Assembly: GCA_943737045.1 (NCBI GenBank)
Contig: CALSFV010000062.1
Location: forward strand, 496,001 to 560,000
DNA: 64,000 nt
Origin: Parapristionchus giblindavisi
Lineage: Eukaryota; Nematoda; Chromadorea; Rhabditida; Diplogasteridae
Direction of reading: 5' to 3'
Shown here: piece by piece, positions 30,124 through 41,127 of the stretch
Numbering within the stretch: the first letter of the stretch is position 1
Layout of the letters: every line of letters begins with the position of its first letter
Made by a program: the position numbers and the translations under genes
Notes under the pieces: generated by a model
Database searches by the model: none
The model's input: the letters and a program-made list of their open reading frames with translations, nothing else
What the model was told of the DNA's origin: nothing

Positions 30124-31166
30124 TAGTAACTTACGATTACTGTAGAATATGAAAATTATAAAATTTAGAGTATTTAAAGAACCGTGTGAGAAAGAGATTC
30201 ATTAATTGTGAAAAGAATCGTGATGAATAAAGATAAAAGTAAGCGATAGCACATTGAATACGCAAACTTATTTTAAACGAAATGAGAATAACAAAGTGCA
30301 AAAGGAAATAAAAAAAAATTAACAATAAAAATATACTTTTATTGTTGAAAAATATTCTATACTTCATGAATCACTTTCTCACACTTGCCTAGGGTGAACG
30401 AGAACCAAAACCGCAAAGATATTTAAAAATATAATTTTTATCACCCCATGTTATGAAATTTCAAATGATCTACATATACTCACATATTTGCCGATGTACG
30501 ACTCCGCCCCTTTCTGACAGATCACCACATTTATGTACCGATTTTGAATCCGCCCATTTAACTTCGCGGGCTTGGACACATGACAGACATGAACACACCC
30601 AAAAATCATTATTATTTCTAAGAACAAGATGATCGTCGTTTTCTTCGAAGGATGAGGACTCTGGCGGTTTTCTTCTTAGAAATAATAAAAATTTTTGGGT
30701 GTGTTCATGTCTGTCATGTGTCCAAGCCCGCGAAGTTAAATGGGCGGATTCAAAATCGGTACATAAATGTGGTGATCTATCAGAAAAGGGGCGGAGTCAT
30801 ACATCGGCAAATATGTAGGTGTTCATGTGAGTATATGTAGATCTTTTTTTTTCATAGCATGGGGGTCACAAAAATTATGCTTTTAAATATCTCTGTTTTT
30901 TCGTTCTCGTTCTCCATAGGCAAGTGTGAGAAAGTGATTCAAGAAATATAAAATATTTTTCAACCAAAAAGTATTATAGATATTTCGAAATGCTCTTTGC
31001 AAGTTATTCTCATTTCGTTTGGATTAAGTATGCGTATTACTATCGACTACTTTTATGTTTATTCATCTCGATTATTTTGACAGTTGATGAATCTCTTTCT
31101 CACACGGTTCTTTAAATACTCTAAATTTTAATAGTTTTCGTATTCTACAATAATCGTTAGTTACTA
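30124..31166. mobile_element. About 1-kb fold-back element
   Basis: TAGTAACTTACGATTACTG at the left and TAGTAACTAACGATTATTG on the opposite strand at the right begin inverted arms of roughly 500 bp meeting near 30650. The inner arms share GGGCGGAGTCATACATCGGC and GCGGGCTTGGACACATGAC with fragments at 5818-5885 and, more diverged, in each tandem-array monomer. No transposase was found. Confidence 0.7.
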
Positions 31167-31241
31167 TTGACCGTATAAAATACACTTGTTTATTTGGTAC
31201 GAGAGTAGCCAACCACTGCCACAATGAGTAAAAGTTGACTC

Positions 31242-31432
31242 TAAAATTTGGCTACCAGACAAGCCCCACTTTAAAAGTTGAGTCAATAATTTGGTGGTTG
31301 AGCCAATAATTTGGTTCGAAGTGGGGCTAAAATTTTAGACTAAAATAACGGCCCCACTTCGAACCAAATTATTGGCTCAACCACCAAATTATTGACCCAA
31401 CTTAAAAGAGGGGCTTGTCTGGTAGCCAAATT
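31242..31432. mobile_element. Near-perfect palindrome, probable MITE
   Basis: Arms of about 80-90 bp (31242-31331 and 31351-31432) read TTGGCTACCAGACAAGCCCC on the left and its complement on the right, around a 20-base loop. Inside the arms AATAATTTGGT repeats. The next 60 bases contain related CCAAATTATTGG-like sequence. Confidence 0.75.
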
Positions 31433-31433
31433 T

Positions 31434-31946
31434 TAGGCACCCAAAAATGTTCGACCAAATTATTGGCCCACCTAAAATTGCGGAGCTGTCACAATATCTC
31501 ATTCTAATGAATTCTCTTCATCCATTTCTTAGATCACCCTGACAATTAACAACCAAAGAGATATGACATTCACTTTCTGTGAACGCATTCATAATGAAGA
31601 AAAAACACCTAGCAGATAAAAACTAAGATAAACCTAATGAAACCATGATTTAACTAGTGATTACTTAATTAGGTTATTCCAACTGAAATTAGTAGAGATG
31701 AGGTATGCTAAACAAAAAGGAAAGCTAAGACGAGACCCTTCGTTTCAATCTCTGCCAAAAGGAATAAAGGAGAGGGAGACGCTACTATAAAAACCACATA
31801 ATGAGTAGAGATTTTCAAATGTTACAAATGAAACATGTGAATTGCATAATTAATAATTTAAGAGAGGTTTTTAGTCTCTCTCACTCATCAGTAGTGAGGG
31901 ATATAAATACTCAACCCCTCTCGAGGTATCCCTTTCCCAATTGAGA

Positions 31947-31989
<43 letters not shown>

Positions 31990-32822
31990 AGGTGAAGGAG
32001 AGGGATAAGGGCCACAGATTCTTTCTAATTATATTGCAAGCAACTCAGGTTGTGAGTTGTGAATACGTCATAGAGGACTGTGAATATAATCTAGAATGGA
32101 TATCGTTCTCATTGCCAAAAATGCGTAATGCCATATACATATCGTGGTTTAGAAAGAGAAGCGAAGAAGCAGATAGGGTCATAAAACCGAAAATAAACGT
32201 GTAAATCATTAATTCATAGAAAGAGCACATCTCTCCAGTGTATGGTATAAATGTAGAATTTCTCACCTTCTTACAATCTAATAATCTTTATCACATCTTC
32301 ACATTGGTGAGGTGGGTCATGACAGGGGGTCCTTCATAGATCAATGACGTTCAATTCTTTCTTCTATTCATCGGGTCATCGTGTATCTTGATGGTCTTTC
32401 AACATCTGTGCTCGAAGTAGAATCCAGAAAAGAATACATTAGAAATTGAAGTTAACAACCCACGTAGCGGTAGAAGCTCCGTCCGAAGTGGCTGCATGAA
32501 GAAGGAAATACACCTCCCGGCTTTCCAAACACCTTCTGGGAGGGGATCCAACTGGGTTCCTTATCTGTTGATGGAATAGACGAGGGAAGGGATAGACGAC
32601 AAAGGTCCAATGGAGAACAATGTCTGACCGACCGCACGCTAGACAGAAAAAGAGGACGATAGTACTTATGAGAGGGATTTGTACGCTAATAAAATTGTAA
32701 AGAAAACAAAGAGGAAAACAAACAAGTGAATAAAGAGATGTGCTCTGTATTCTCTCTGTACGTGAAGCTCTCTTTCACTTTCTTAAGTTTTCTTACTTAG
32801 GGATGATTCTCAATTGGTCTTC
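31434..32822. other. No gene recognised; (GA)n tract and possible LTR-like patch
   Basis: An (AG)n run occupies about 31942-31985. A block 31880-32310 with ATATAAATACTC and, later, GGTGAGGTGGGTCATGACAG has the feel of an LTR end plus leader, but no partner LTR was found in the window. A frame at 32452-32637 has no motif. Confidence 0.35.
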
Positions 32823-33060
32823 ATTAAAGAAGGAGACCCTCGATTTTTTTCGTAACAAGACTGTTCGGGTAGAATGATAGGGAAACAGTTGTATTCCCAT
32901 TAAGACGTCCCACCTTTTGCAATTCCCCCTCCAATTCAGTAACCATAGTCTGGGCCTGGCTAGCATTATGCGCTATAAGGACACAATCATCAGCGTATAG
33001 TAAATGTGATAGATGTTCCCCATTTGCGCCTTTCACACCTATCATATATCTTGAGGCATA
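32823..33060 (-). mobile_element. LINE RT fragment interrupted by a TTAA MITE end
   Basis: Minus-strand frame 32824-33045 contains HLLYADDCVLIA, RT motif C of a non-LTR element, then ELEGELQKVGRLNG. Near 32907 (CATTAAGACG) it enters sequence that ends at 32823 with TTAAAGAAGGAGACCCTCG, the left terminus seen at 299-340. So a decayed family 1 TTAA MITE (about 82 bp left) is fused into the RT frame. Confidence 0.75.
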
Positions 33061-33333
33061 TGGGCTATCACCGATTGTATTATACTAATGGTTTCTTCAT
33101 ATCATTCATACATATGACACATCGTACGCTGAATGTACCTACTATTGTATGTTGAGTGTACCTAGCCACCTAATTGTCAATAAAACTACTGTATACTTCT
33201 TATGAGACTTTATTTGGGGAAACTCAGATTGAAATATTTTTATTGGACTTAAATTCCCTCTAACAATAAGTATTGATTTCGCCGCTACAACTTTGGCTAA
33301 CAATCATCAATCAATAATCAGCAGGTACCGTAC

Positions 33334-36004
33334 CGCGAGTAGATCAGCAATCTGTGCAGCTCGCTTCTCCACACACTCCGACACGCTCAATTGCATCTCG
33401 TGCACGGTAGCCGTCTCCATTTTAAGGCGAATCAATCAATAAATCACCTAAATCAATCAATAAATCATCAAAATCAATTCCTCGACAGCTACGTCAGCAT
33501 ATACAGTACCGTGCAAAAGTCCGGCCCCAAAATTTGAATCGCTATAACTTTCTTCGTACTTGACCGATCGGCCCCCGGTTTGTTTTATTAATTAGTGTAA
33601 CCATTGGAGAAAATTTGTATGTTATTGATTATTACCTATGATGATGAAATGATTTCATCATTCTTGAAATGCCGAGGTGCGATCGTAAAAATAGGTTTAT
33701 TCTCAGGCAGATTTTTTCTATTAGTCAAATTTTTTTATGAGGAACGAACAACTATCGGTGAACGTTTTAAGCCATTAACCACGTTGCTTGCATATCGCTC
33801 CGAGGAATTAGCTAATTTCCCCTGACCCATCAAAATTTCGTAAAAATGTCATAACTCAGTCTGTAGTGGAGCTACGGGCCTCAGATTCAACAAGTATTAT
33901 CACATGGTCATAGGGCACCACCATGCCAATTTCAGAATGATTCCGCTTCTTGAAGTGAAAATTCGAAAAAAATCCCATACCATTTTTTGAGCATACGGTA
34001 TTTCCCAGCCGGTTTTTCTAAAAATCTAAAAATTTGGTATGATGTGCCCAAACATCTACCTAACACATCTACAAAGTGGCGAGATTACAGGAGTTCAATT
34101 ACGACTTTTCCCATAAAAATACCATTGACAGTCAAAGTGGAAGGAACCTAATTTCGTTCGTTATGGAGAATTATTACGGTTCAATAACCCAGTATTTCAT
34201 ATCAATTTCGATCGGATTTTGAACCGCGTGTTTAATAAGCACATTTCCTACAAGTATCCTCAATTTAGTTCCACCATTCGACATTCCACCTTTTTCATCT
34301 GTCTCTTTTCTCGTAAATTTCCACTTTGACTGTCAATGGTATTTTTATGGGCAAAGTCGTAATTGAACTCCTGTAATCTCGCCACTTTGACGATGTGTTA
34401 GGTAGATGTTTGGGCACATCATACCAAATTTTTCGATTTTTAGAAAAACCGGCTGGGAAATACCGTATGCCCAAAAATTGGTATGGGATTTTTTTCGAAT
34501 TTTCTCTTCAAGAAGCGGAATCGTTCTGAAATTGGCATGGTGGTGCCCTATGACCATGTGATAATACTTGTTGAATCTGAGGCCCGTAGCTCAACTACAG
34601 ACTGAGTTATGACATTTTTACGAAATTTTGATGGGTCAGGCGAAATTAGCTAATTCCTCGGAGCGATATGCAAGCAACGTGGTTAATGGCTTAAAACGTT
34701 CACCGATAGTTGTTCGTTCCTCATAAAAAAATGGACTAATAGAAAAAATCTACCTGAGAATAAACCTATTTTTACGATCGCACCTCGGCATTTCAAGAAT
34801 GATGAAATCATTTCATCATCATAGGTAATAATCAATAACATACAAATTTTCTCCAATGGTTACACTATTTAATAAAACTAACCGGGGGCCGATCGGTCAA
34901 GTACGAAGAAAGTTATAGCGATTCAAATTTTGGGGCCGGACTTTTGCACGGTACTGTATCATAGGCTAGAATCATACTCGGTTGAACGTAGAAATACAAA
35001 AGAAAACAGTTGTTGAAAAAAATCAGTGTTTATCAAAGACAAAACTGAAACAAGGCTGACATCTATGAACAATAATTCAATGAGGAAAAAACAAAAAAAT
35101 CGTAATATATCCTGCAACAATCATTATAAAGTTTAGGCTGTAAACTTGCTCTGCTAATGATAAAGTGAGTCATGAAAAGAAAGGAAAGGAACAGAAAAAA
35201 GTGGCGAGAGAGTGTGTGAAACGAGGAGAGCTTGCTCTGCATTTTTCTTTTCCTTTCGAAACTATGGAAAAAAACATTATCGATTGAAATCTCTATATCT
35301 CTGTCACTCCCTTTCACATCAGACACCACTCTCGCGCGCTTCCGTCAGTCTTCTCGATTGGCGGGCGCGTCGCTCTTCGAACAGCAGCGCGTCCTGCAAC
35401 GATCGAACTACCGTAATCTATCGATATCGATTGATCGATTACCTCTTGGAATGGTTCGTCCACCATCTCCTCGACCAGTTCCTTCTTCAGTTCCATCACA
35501 TCGCTGAACGTACCCGAGATCACGCGTTTGCCCGTCACCGGATCGATAATGTTGCCTGCAGCATTATTACAATTATCACCATCAATATCAGTATGTATAT
35601 GGACAAGCGTAGGCGGACACGTTTGTCAAACATCCTCCGCCTACGCTTGTGGTGGTTAACAGTTTGGCAACGTTCATGGATACAGCCTCAGGTAAACTTG
35701 AAATTGGTAATGTAATCAACCAATATAATCATACCATACGTACTACCCTTGACCTACCCTACCCTCCTATCACCCCCCCCCCCCCCTACCTTTTCACTCA
35801 CCTTCATTTTTCGGCTGTGGATATACCAAGCCGGGTGCCGGATGGAGCATAACCATAGTGAAACATACCTTGCACTTGTTCATCCCCTCCTCCTCCTCCT
35901 CTTCCCTTCTTGTTCTGTCTCCTATTCATCCATTGGCTAATCGTCTCCAACTGCCGTCTGTCTCTCAGCACGAAGGGAGCAGCGGCAGCATCCTGCACGA
36001 CATC
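33334..36004 (-). CDS. Partial unrecognised host gene, three candidate exons
   Basis: Exon 36004-35869 (after AAAAGCAG) contains FVLRDRRQLETISQWMNRRQ and a glycine run; it ends in phase 1 at GCAAG before GTATGT. Exon 35555-35443 (after GCTGCAG) completes the phase and encodes NIIDPVTGKRVISGTFSDVM and KKELVEEMVDEPFQE. A third block, about 33414-33334, encodes HEMQLSVSECVEKRAAQ and ends before GTACGG; its acceptor is weak, and it could instead begin at the ATG at 33420. The intervening intron holds the 33506-34961 fold-back element. No family is recognised. The first two exons are well supported, the third less. Confidence 0.5.
33506..34961. mobile_element. Fold-back Tc1-like element with intact ends
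   Basis: Both termini read CAGTACCGTGCAAAAGTCC on opposite strands and abut TA. The inverted arms extend about 620 bp each (to about 34130 and from about 34330) with few mismatches, around a loop of about 200 bp. Mirror-image frames in the arms are not genes. The same terminus ends the transposase-bearing remnant at 7367, so that family may have mobilised it. Confidence 0.88.
35603..35655. mobile_element. Small hairpin related to the CAG-TSD MITE family
   Basis: ACAAGCGTAGGCGGA and TCCGCCTACGCTTGT pair around a loop of about 20 bases. The GCGTAGGCGGAGG core is shared with the elements at 5587 and 24508 and with 62040-62100. It lies in the intron between the first two exons of the gene above. 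Confidence 0.6.
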
Positions 36005-36279
36005 CTGCTTTTGATCGATCAATCAATCAGACTCAACCACATTCTGTCATTGTTTTTGCAAGGAAACGCTCAAGAGTTAAACAAAGCAGCATGGAACACA
36101 GCGTTTTTCCAATACAGCGTGAGACACGAACCTCGCAAGTCGTCGGAGCCTCAATCCAATAGGCGATCAGCTTTGTCCATTGAAATGAGAAAGGATATAG
36201 GAAGGGATAGTAGTTTACTCCCCTCATGAAAAATTTCTCCTTGTGCAAACTTTGTATATTTAAATCGTATTTCACTTGT

Positions 36280-36897
36280 TGGCCACCTTTATGATGTATG
36301 AAATTTGTTTAAAAAATCTACGCAAATACGTCATAAGAATTCATTTAATCAATATTTCATACAACAATAACAAAACGAGATAACAACGAAACCAACGACT
36401 CAATGCCTAGTATGATACAGCACAATCAATCAATAATTCAAAAATCAATCGATAATCGATAATCAGTGCACACAGTAAAGCCAATTCACAGTTCAAGTCT
36501 TGTCACCGATACCGACACCGTCGCTGGATGATAGTATCTCGACGTTGTATTTCAGGAAAAAAATCAATAAATTACTTAAAAATTCAATTTTAAATTTGCC
36601 GCCACTGACCGGAAGAGTACGGTAGATAGACGACTCCTAATCGATGGAAGGGCGGAGAGGGGCACGAGTCCGATCGCGCGTCCTCAAGCAGCTGTGAAGG
36701 AGAAGTCGCCCCGCAGGACGCGACCACAGATCTCTCTGAAGAGGTCAAAGATTAAAGATAAAAGTTCAGAGATCAAAGTTAAAAGTTCAGATATCAAAGT
36801 TTAAAGTTCAAAGTTCAAAGATAAATAGCCGATCTATTCGTGCCTATCTATTCGTTGACATACAGATATAGTGTCAAACATGCACTATCGCGACTAT
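36280..36897. other. Left flank of the tandem array; coding-like patch
   Basis: 36590-36740 is GC-richer and open for about 48 codons on the plus strand; on the minus strand a block after CTCTTCAG encodes EICGRVLRGDFSFTAA before a stop. Neither reading is decisive. Short GATCAAAG / AAAGTTCA repeats lie at 36745-36825. Confidence 0.35.
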
Positions 36898-37186
36898 CTA
36901 GAAAGGAAAATTCTACAGTTTTTATTGGAAAATATTGATCTCAAAATTAAACGAAAATGGGAAATTAGCTTACCATATAAATGAAATAAATAACGTTATT
37001 TCGAAAACCCTGTTTACGAAAACATTAAAAACACAATTTTAAAGTCAGTTCGCGATTCTCACTAAATATATGGCATCTCTCGCACCCTGGACCTGAGCGT
37101 AGGGAGAGCGACAATGTAGTCTGTAGTCTGTACTGAAGAAAAAGCAAAAAGGGTGATACAGTTGAGAGAGGTCATTTTTGCTGATC

Positions 37187-37265
37187 CCCAGTTGGGAATC
37201 GAACCTTCTTGCCGACCAACCGATCGGGTGGAAAGTACACCTGTTATCCACTAGACCATGGGTCC
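37187..37265 (-). ncRNA. tRNA-like Pol III unit, array copy 1
   Basis: On the minus strand: GGGACCCATGGTCTAGTGGA (A-box-like TGGTCTAGTGG) and, about 50 bases on, GGTTCGATTCC (B box). T runs (CCCTTTTTGCTTTTTC) lie about 45 bases further at about 37150-37137, as Pol III terminators would. A clover-leaf cannot be closed: the acceptor and T stems have several mismatches and the variable arm is long. It is tRNA-derived rather than a working tRNA. Other array copies: about 39807-39883, 42827-42903, 46170-46248, 49110-49187, 52050-52128, 54931-55009 and 57540-57618. Confidence 0.5.
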
Positions 37266-38773
37266 CTATTAGTACAATTGTCATATGCTCTACATATACT
37301 CACTCGCTCCCGTGTTTTATATACATACTTATAGCGATTTTGGCTCCGCCCATTTGAGTGCGCGGGCTTGGACACTCTTATATGTGTATAACCACCCCAA
37401 ATATCTTTATACGTTAAGGAAACGATTCAAATAAGCTCCATGTAGATCAATGACGAGAAGATTCAGATGGACGATTTCTTCAAAAGAATAGGACGATTCG
37501 TATCGAAGATGACGCTCATCTAATGACGTCATCGACGACAATGAGTGGATGAAGATTCAACATGTAAAATGAACTATTAATGATGATAAAGTCTCATTTT
37601 CAGAGTGAAATCAATCTCACTACTGAACTTCTTACAAAGCAATCTAGGTTGTGCTCCAACTTTCCAAGCAATTTTAATGACAACGAAAAGTATAAATTCA
37701 GTATGATACGGAGGCGAGACGGGTTAGGTGGGCTGATTCTCCCTCGACGCGGTGGAGGTATGGGAGAGAGTGAGTGTGTAGTGTGAATAGCGAGTGAAGA
37801 GTCTCTCTCTACATCCATACTTTATTCTACTTTGGATTTAGAATAAAATTATTGATATTACATATCATATCACCTATCAGTGAATGTCCAGTGCCACCCC
37901 TCACAAACAAAGTCGCGAGTAACTGCAAAATGGCGAAATACGGACATTTCCCGCTTGAATAAGTGCCTTTCAATTTGCGGTTTTTAGTGCACAGCATGCG
38001 GACGTTGCGAGGCGTTCAACGCGCGCTTCCGGAGCTCGAACGGTCCATTTTGAAGCAATTTATGGTCATTTAAGTGAGAATTGTTGCCATTTCGCGCATA
38101 ATCTCGAAGAACGGTTGTGAGTGGAAATGGTCCCATTTGTTTTGAGCGCTAGATAGACTATTTATACGGTTTCATTTTAAATTTTAAAAGTAAGTACTGA
38201 AAAGTCATCGAAATTTGAAAAAAAATTGAATTTTGGTCAAAATGAAAAAAAAATTACGATAACTCGTCTAGAACTAGTTCATATGTGTGTATGAGTTGTT
38301 CAAAGTCATGATTCAGTTAAAATTATCAGAGCGCTTAAAGATACACCGCATCCCTGTGGCTGTAGAGAGACGCAATGTGCAGTGCTCCTATGTCTCTCTC
38401 CCCTTCCCCCTCTCTACCTCTCCATCTATACGCGATAGTGTAGACTGTAACTTTCTTCAGTCTGGACAAAATTTAACATTTGTTTCAGCTGCACATATAT
38501 AAATTTGCATGACGAATTCAGTTTACCTACTTTTAGAGAGCTTTGGCACCGTTGAAGTTGTGAAAATGACAAATATACACTATTTTTCCTATTTTTCGGA
38601 CAAAATTAAATATTTAATGTTATCAGAGAGTGATAAGAATGTAAAATGTGTAATCACTGACCAGGAATCGGTTAGTAGATATTGGTGGGTGATGAGTGAA
38701 GAATCTCCCGTCATCTGAAATGAATGAAGTAGTTGGGAATGTCTGTATATGAGTAGTTAGTGACAATGTGATA

Positions 38774-38808
38774 AATATCAGTATATCATGATTATGATAT
38801 ACTGATAT
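38774..38808. repeat. 15-bp-arm perfect palindrome, one per monomer
   Basis: ATATCAGTATATCAT, loop GATT, ATGATATACTGATAT. It recurs unchanged at about 41794, 44814, 47756, 50692, 53636 and 56510. It is AT-only apart from four G/C pairs, so cruciform formation is possible. Confidence 0.8.
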
Positions 38809-40727
38809 ATTATTGATCAAGATCCCCCTGTGCCTGATTTAATCTTCTGCACTAAGTATTGATAAGATAAATGCAATTGTATAGCTTCGAAAGATTCAAA
38901 TTGAATCGCAATCATTAAAATTATTTCAAGTAAAGATATCGAACGGATTTTATAATAGACCAACTGACCAGATGTTTAAGTATAGAAGATTATGCGCCAA
39001 AGTGTCCTTGAAGATCCCTCCCAAGAGATTCTGAGGACGATGGACGTTTCATGAAAATAATACAAATCATTACATGAAACAACAGAACAGAATACAATGT
39101 TTATTAAAGAAACGTTAACGAATACATGAGGCAACATGAAAAGATTGAATTAGAAATGAGAAAGGGCGCGAAATTAGTGGAATAGGAGAGGATATAGACT
39201 CATTGATCAGTGGGGTCATCCTTTATTTCACTCTTTCACTGTGCTCTCTATTACTTTCTCTATCTATTCTCTCGTATTGTCCACTCTCTCACATCTCTAG
39301 TACACGGCTAGAGATGAAGACAGATGAATAGGAAATTCCGAATTAACTAGAATCGAAACGGTCATTCTTGTAACAGCTTAAGTTAGGTATATAGAAGAGT
39401 ATAACATAACAGTACTCTGGGATTTTGGAACATTCCGAAATGGTTGTTTACCCAGGCACGCGTGAAATTATCAAAATATAATGTAAAAGGAAACGAAATA
39501 GTAAAAAATTTAAAACTAGAAAGGAAAATTCGACAGTTTTTATTGGAAAATATTGATCTCAAAATAAAACGAAAATGGGAAATTAGCTTACCATATAAAT
39601 GAAATAAATAACGTTGTTTCGAAAACCCAGCTTCCGAAAACATGAAAACAATTTTAAAGTCAGTTCACGATTCCCAATAAATATATGGCATCTCTCGCAC
39701 CCTGGACCTGAGCGTAGGGAGAGCGACAATGTAGTCTGTAGTATATAGGGAAGAAATAGCAAAAAGAGGCGATCACAGTTGAGAGAGGTCATTTTTGCCG
39801 ATCCCCTGTTGGGAATCGAACCTTAATGCCGACCAACCGATCGGGTAGAGGGTTCACCTGTTATCCACTAGACCATGGGTCCCTATTAGTACAATTGTCA
39901 TATGCTCTACATATACTCACTCGCTCCCGTGTTTTATATTCATACTTATAGCGATTCTGGCTCCGCCCATTTGACTGCGCGGGCTTGGACACTCTTATAT
40001 GTGTATATCCACCCCAAATATCTTTATACGTTAAGGAAACGGTTCAAATAGGCTCCATGTAGATCAATCACGAGAAGATTCAGATGGACGATTTCTTCAA
40101 AAGAATAGGACGATTCGTATCGAAGATGACGCTCATCTAATGACGTCATCGACCACAATGAGTGGATGAAGATTCAACCTGTGAAATGAACTATTAATGA
40201 TAATAAAGTCGCATTTTCACGATAAAATCAATCTTAGTACTGAACTTCTTTCAAAGCAATCTAGGTTGTGCTCCAACTTTCCAGTAATTTTAATGACTAC
40301 GAAAAGTATAAATTCAGTATGAGACGGAGGCGAGACGGGTTAGGTGTGCTGACTCTCCGTCGACGCAGTGGAGGTATGGTAGAGAGTGAGTGTGTAGTGT
40401 GAATGGGAAGTAAAGAGTATCACTCTCTCTCCATCCATACTTTATTCTACTTTGGATTTAGAATGAAATTATTGATATTACATATCATATCACCTATCAG
40501 TGAATGTCCACTGCCACCCCTCACAAACAAAGTCGCGAGTAACTGCAAAATGGCGAAATACGGACATTTCCCGCTTGAATAAGTGCCTTTCAATTTGCGA
40601 TTTTAGGTGCACAGCATAGCGGACGTTGCGAGGCGTCCAACGCGCGCTTCCGGAGCTCGAACGGTCCATTTTGAAGCAAGTTATGGTCATTTAAGGGAGA
40701 ATTGTTGCCATTTCGCGCATAATCTCG

Positions 40728-41127
40728 CGATAATTTTATTTTATTTATTTATTTATCATACATCCAATAAAGATGTGACAAAATTTGAAACAAAGAATAA
40801 ATAAGTGAATAAGAGAATCGGGAAAGTGGATGGTAGGAATAGGGGTTAGAGAAGAGGGAGGGGAGTGCAGGTCTTCATATGTAGACTAAGATCAAAGATC
40901 AACATGATCTAAGATAGGTTGGCAAGACCTAGCGGGGGAGGAGTCCGCATTGATTCAATATATATCGGATTGAATCGAGTCTACTATGAGGAAGTGCATT
41001 AAAGTGATGTGATGGTAATTCCTAATTTTTCAATAAGGTCAGGGCAGGAAATCAATTTAGCTTTAATAATTGGGGTGCTATGTAATAGGGTGGGTGAACC
41101 AGTAACACAATGTAATTTGTAATATAG
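40728..41127 (-). mobile_element. 400-bp insertion in monomer 2, probable LINE 3' tail
   Basis: Present in monomers 2 and 3 (second copy 43748-44147) between AATCTCG and AAGAACGG, which are adjacent in all other monomers. On the minus strand it ends GATAAATAAATAAATAAAAT, a repeat tail like those of non-LTR elements. No coding sequence or clear target duplication is seen. Confidence 0.7.

Noticed and set aside
31880..32310. Second LTR retrotransposon
   Set aside because: TATA-like and leader-like sequence is present but no second LTR, protein frame or target duplication could be found.
33604..34557. Protein genes in the arms of the 33506-34961 element
   Set aside because: The frames are mirror images arising from an inverted repeat and contain no transposase motif.
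36485..36740. Terminal exons of a gene running into the array
   Set aside because: Both strands offer open stretches, but acceptors are weak and no connecting exon was found, so strand and existence are undecided.
37187..37265. Functional tRNA gene
   Set aside because: The A and B boxes are good, but acceptor and T stems do not pair properly, U33 is not in place and the variable arm is abnormal.
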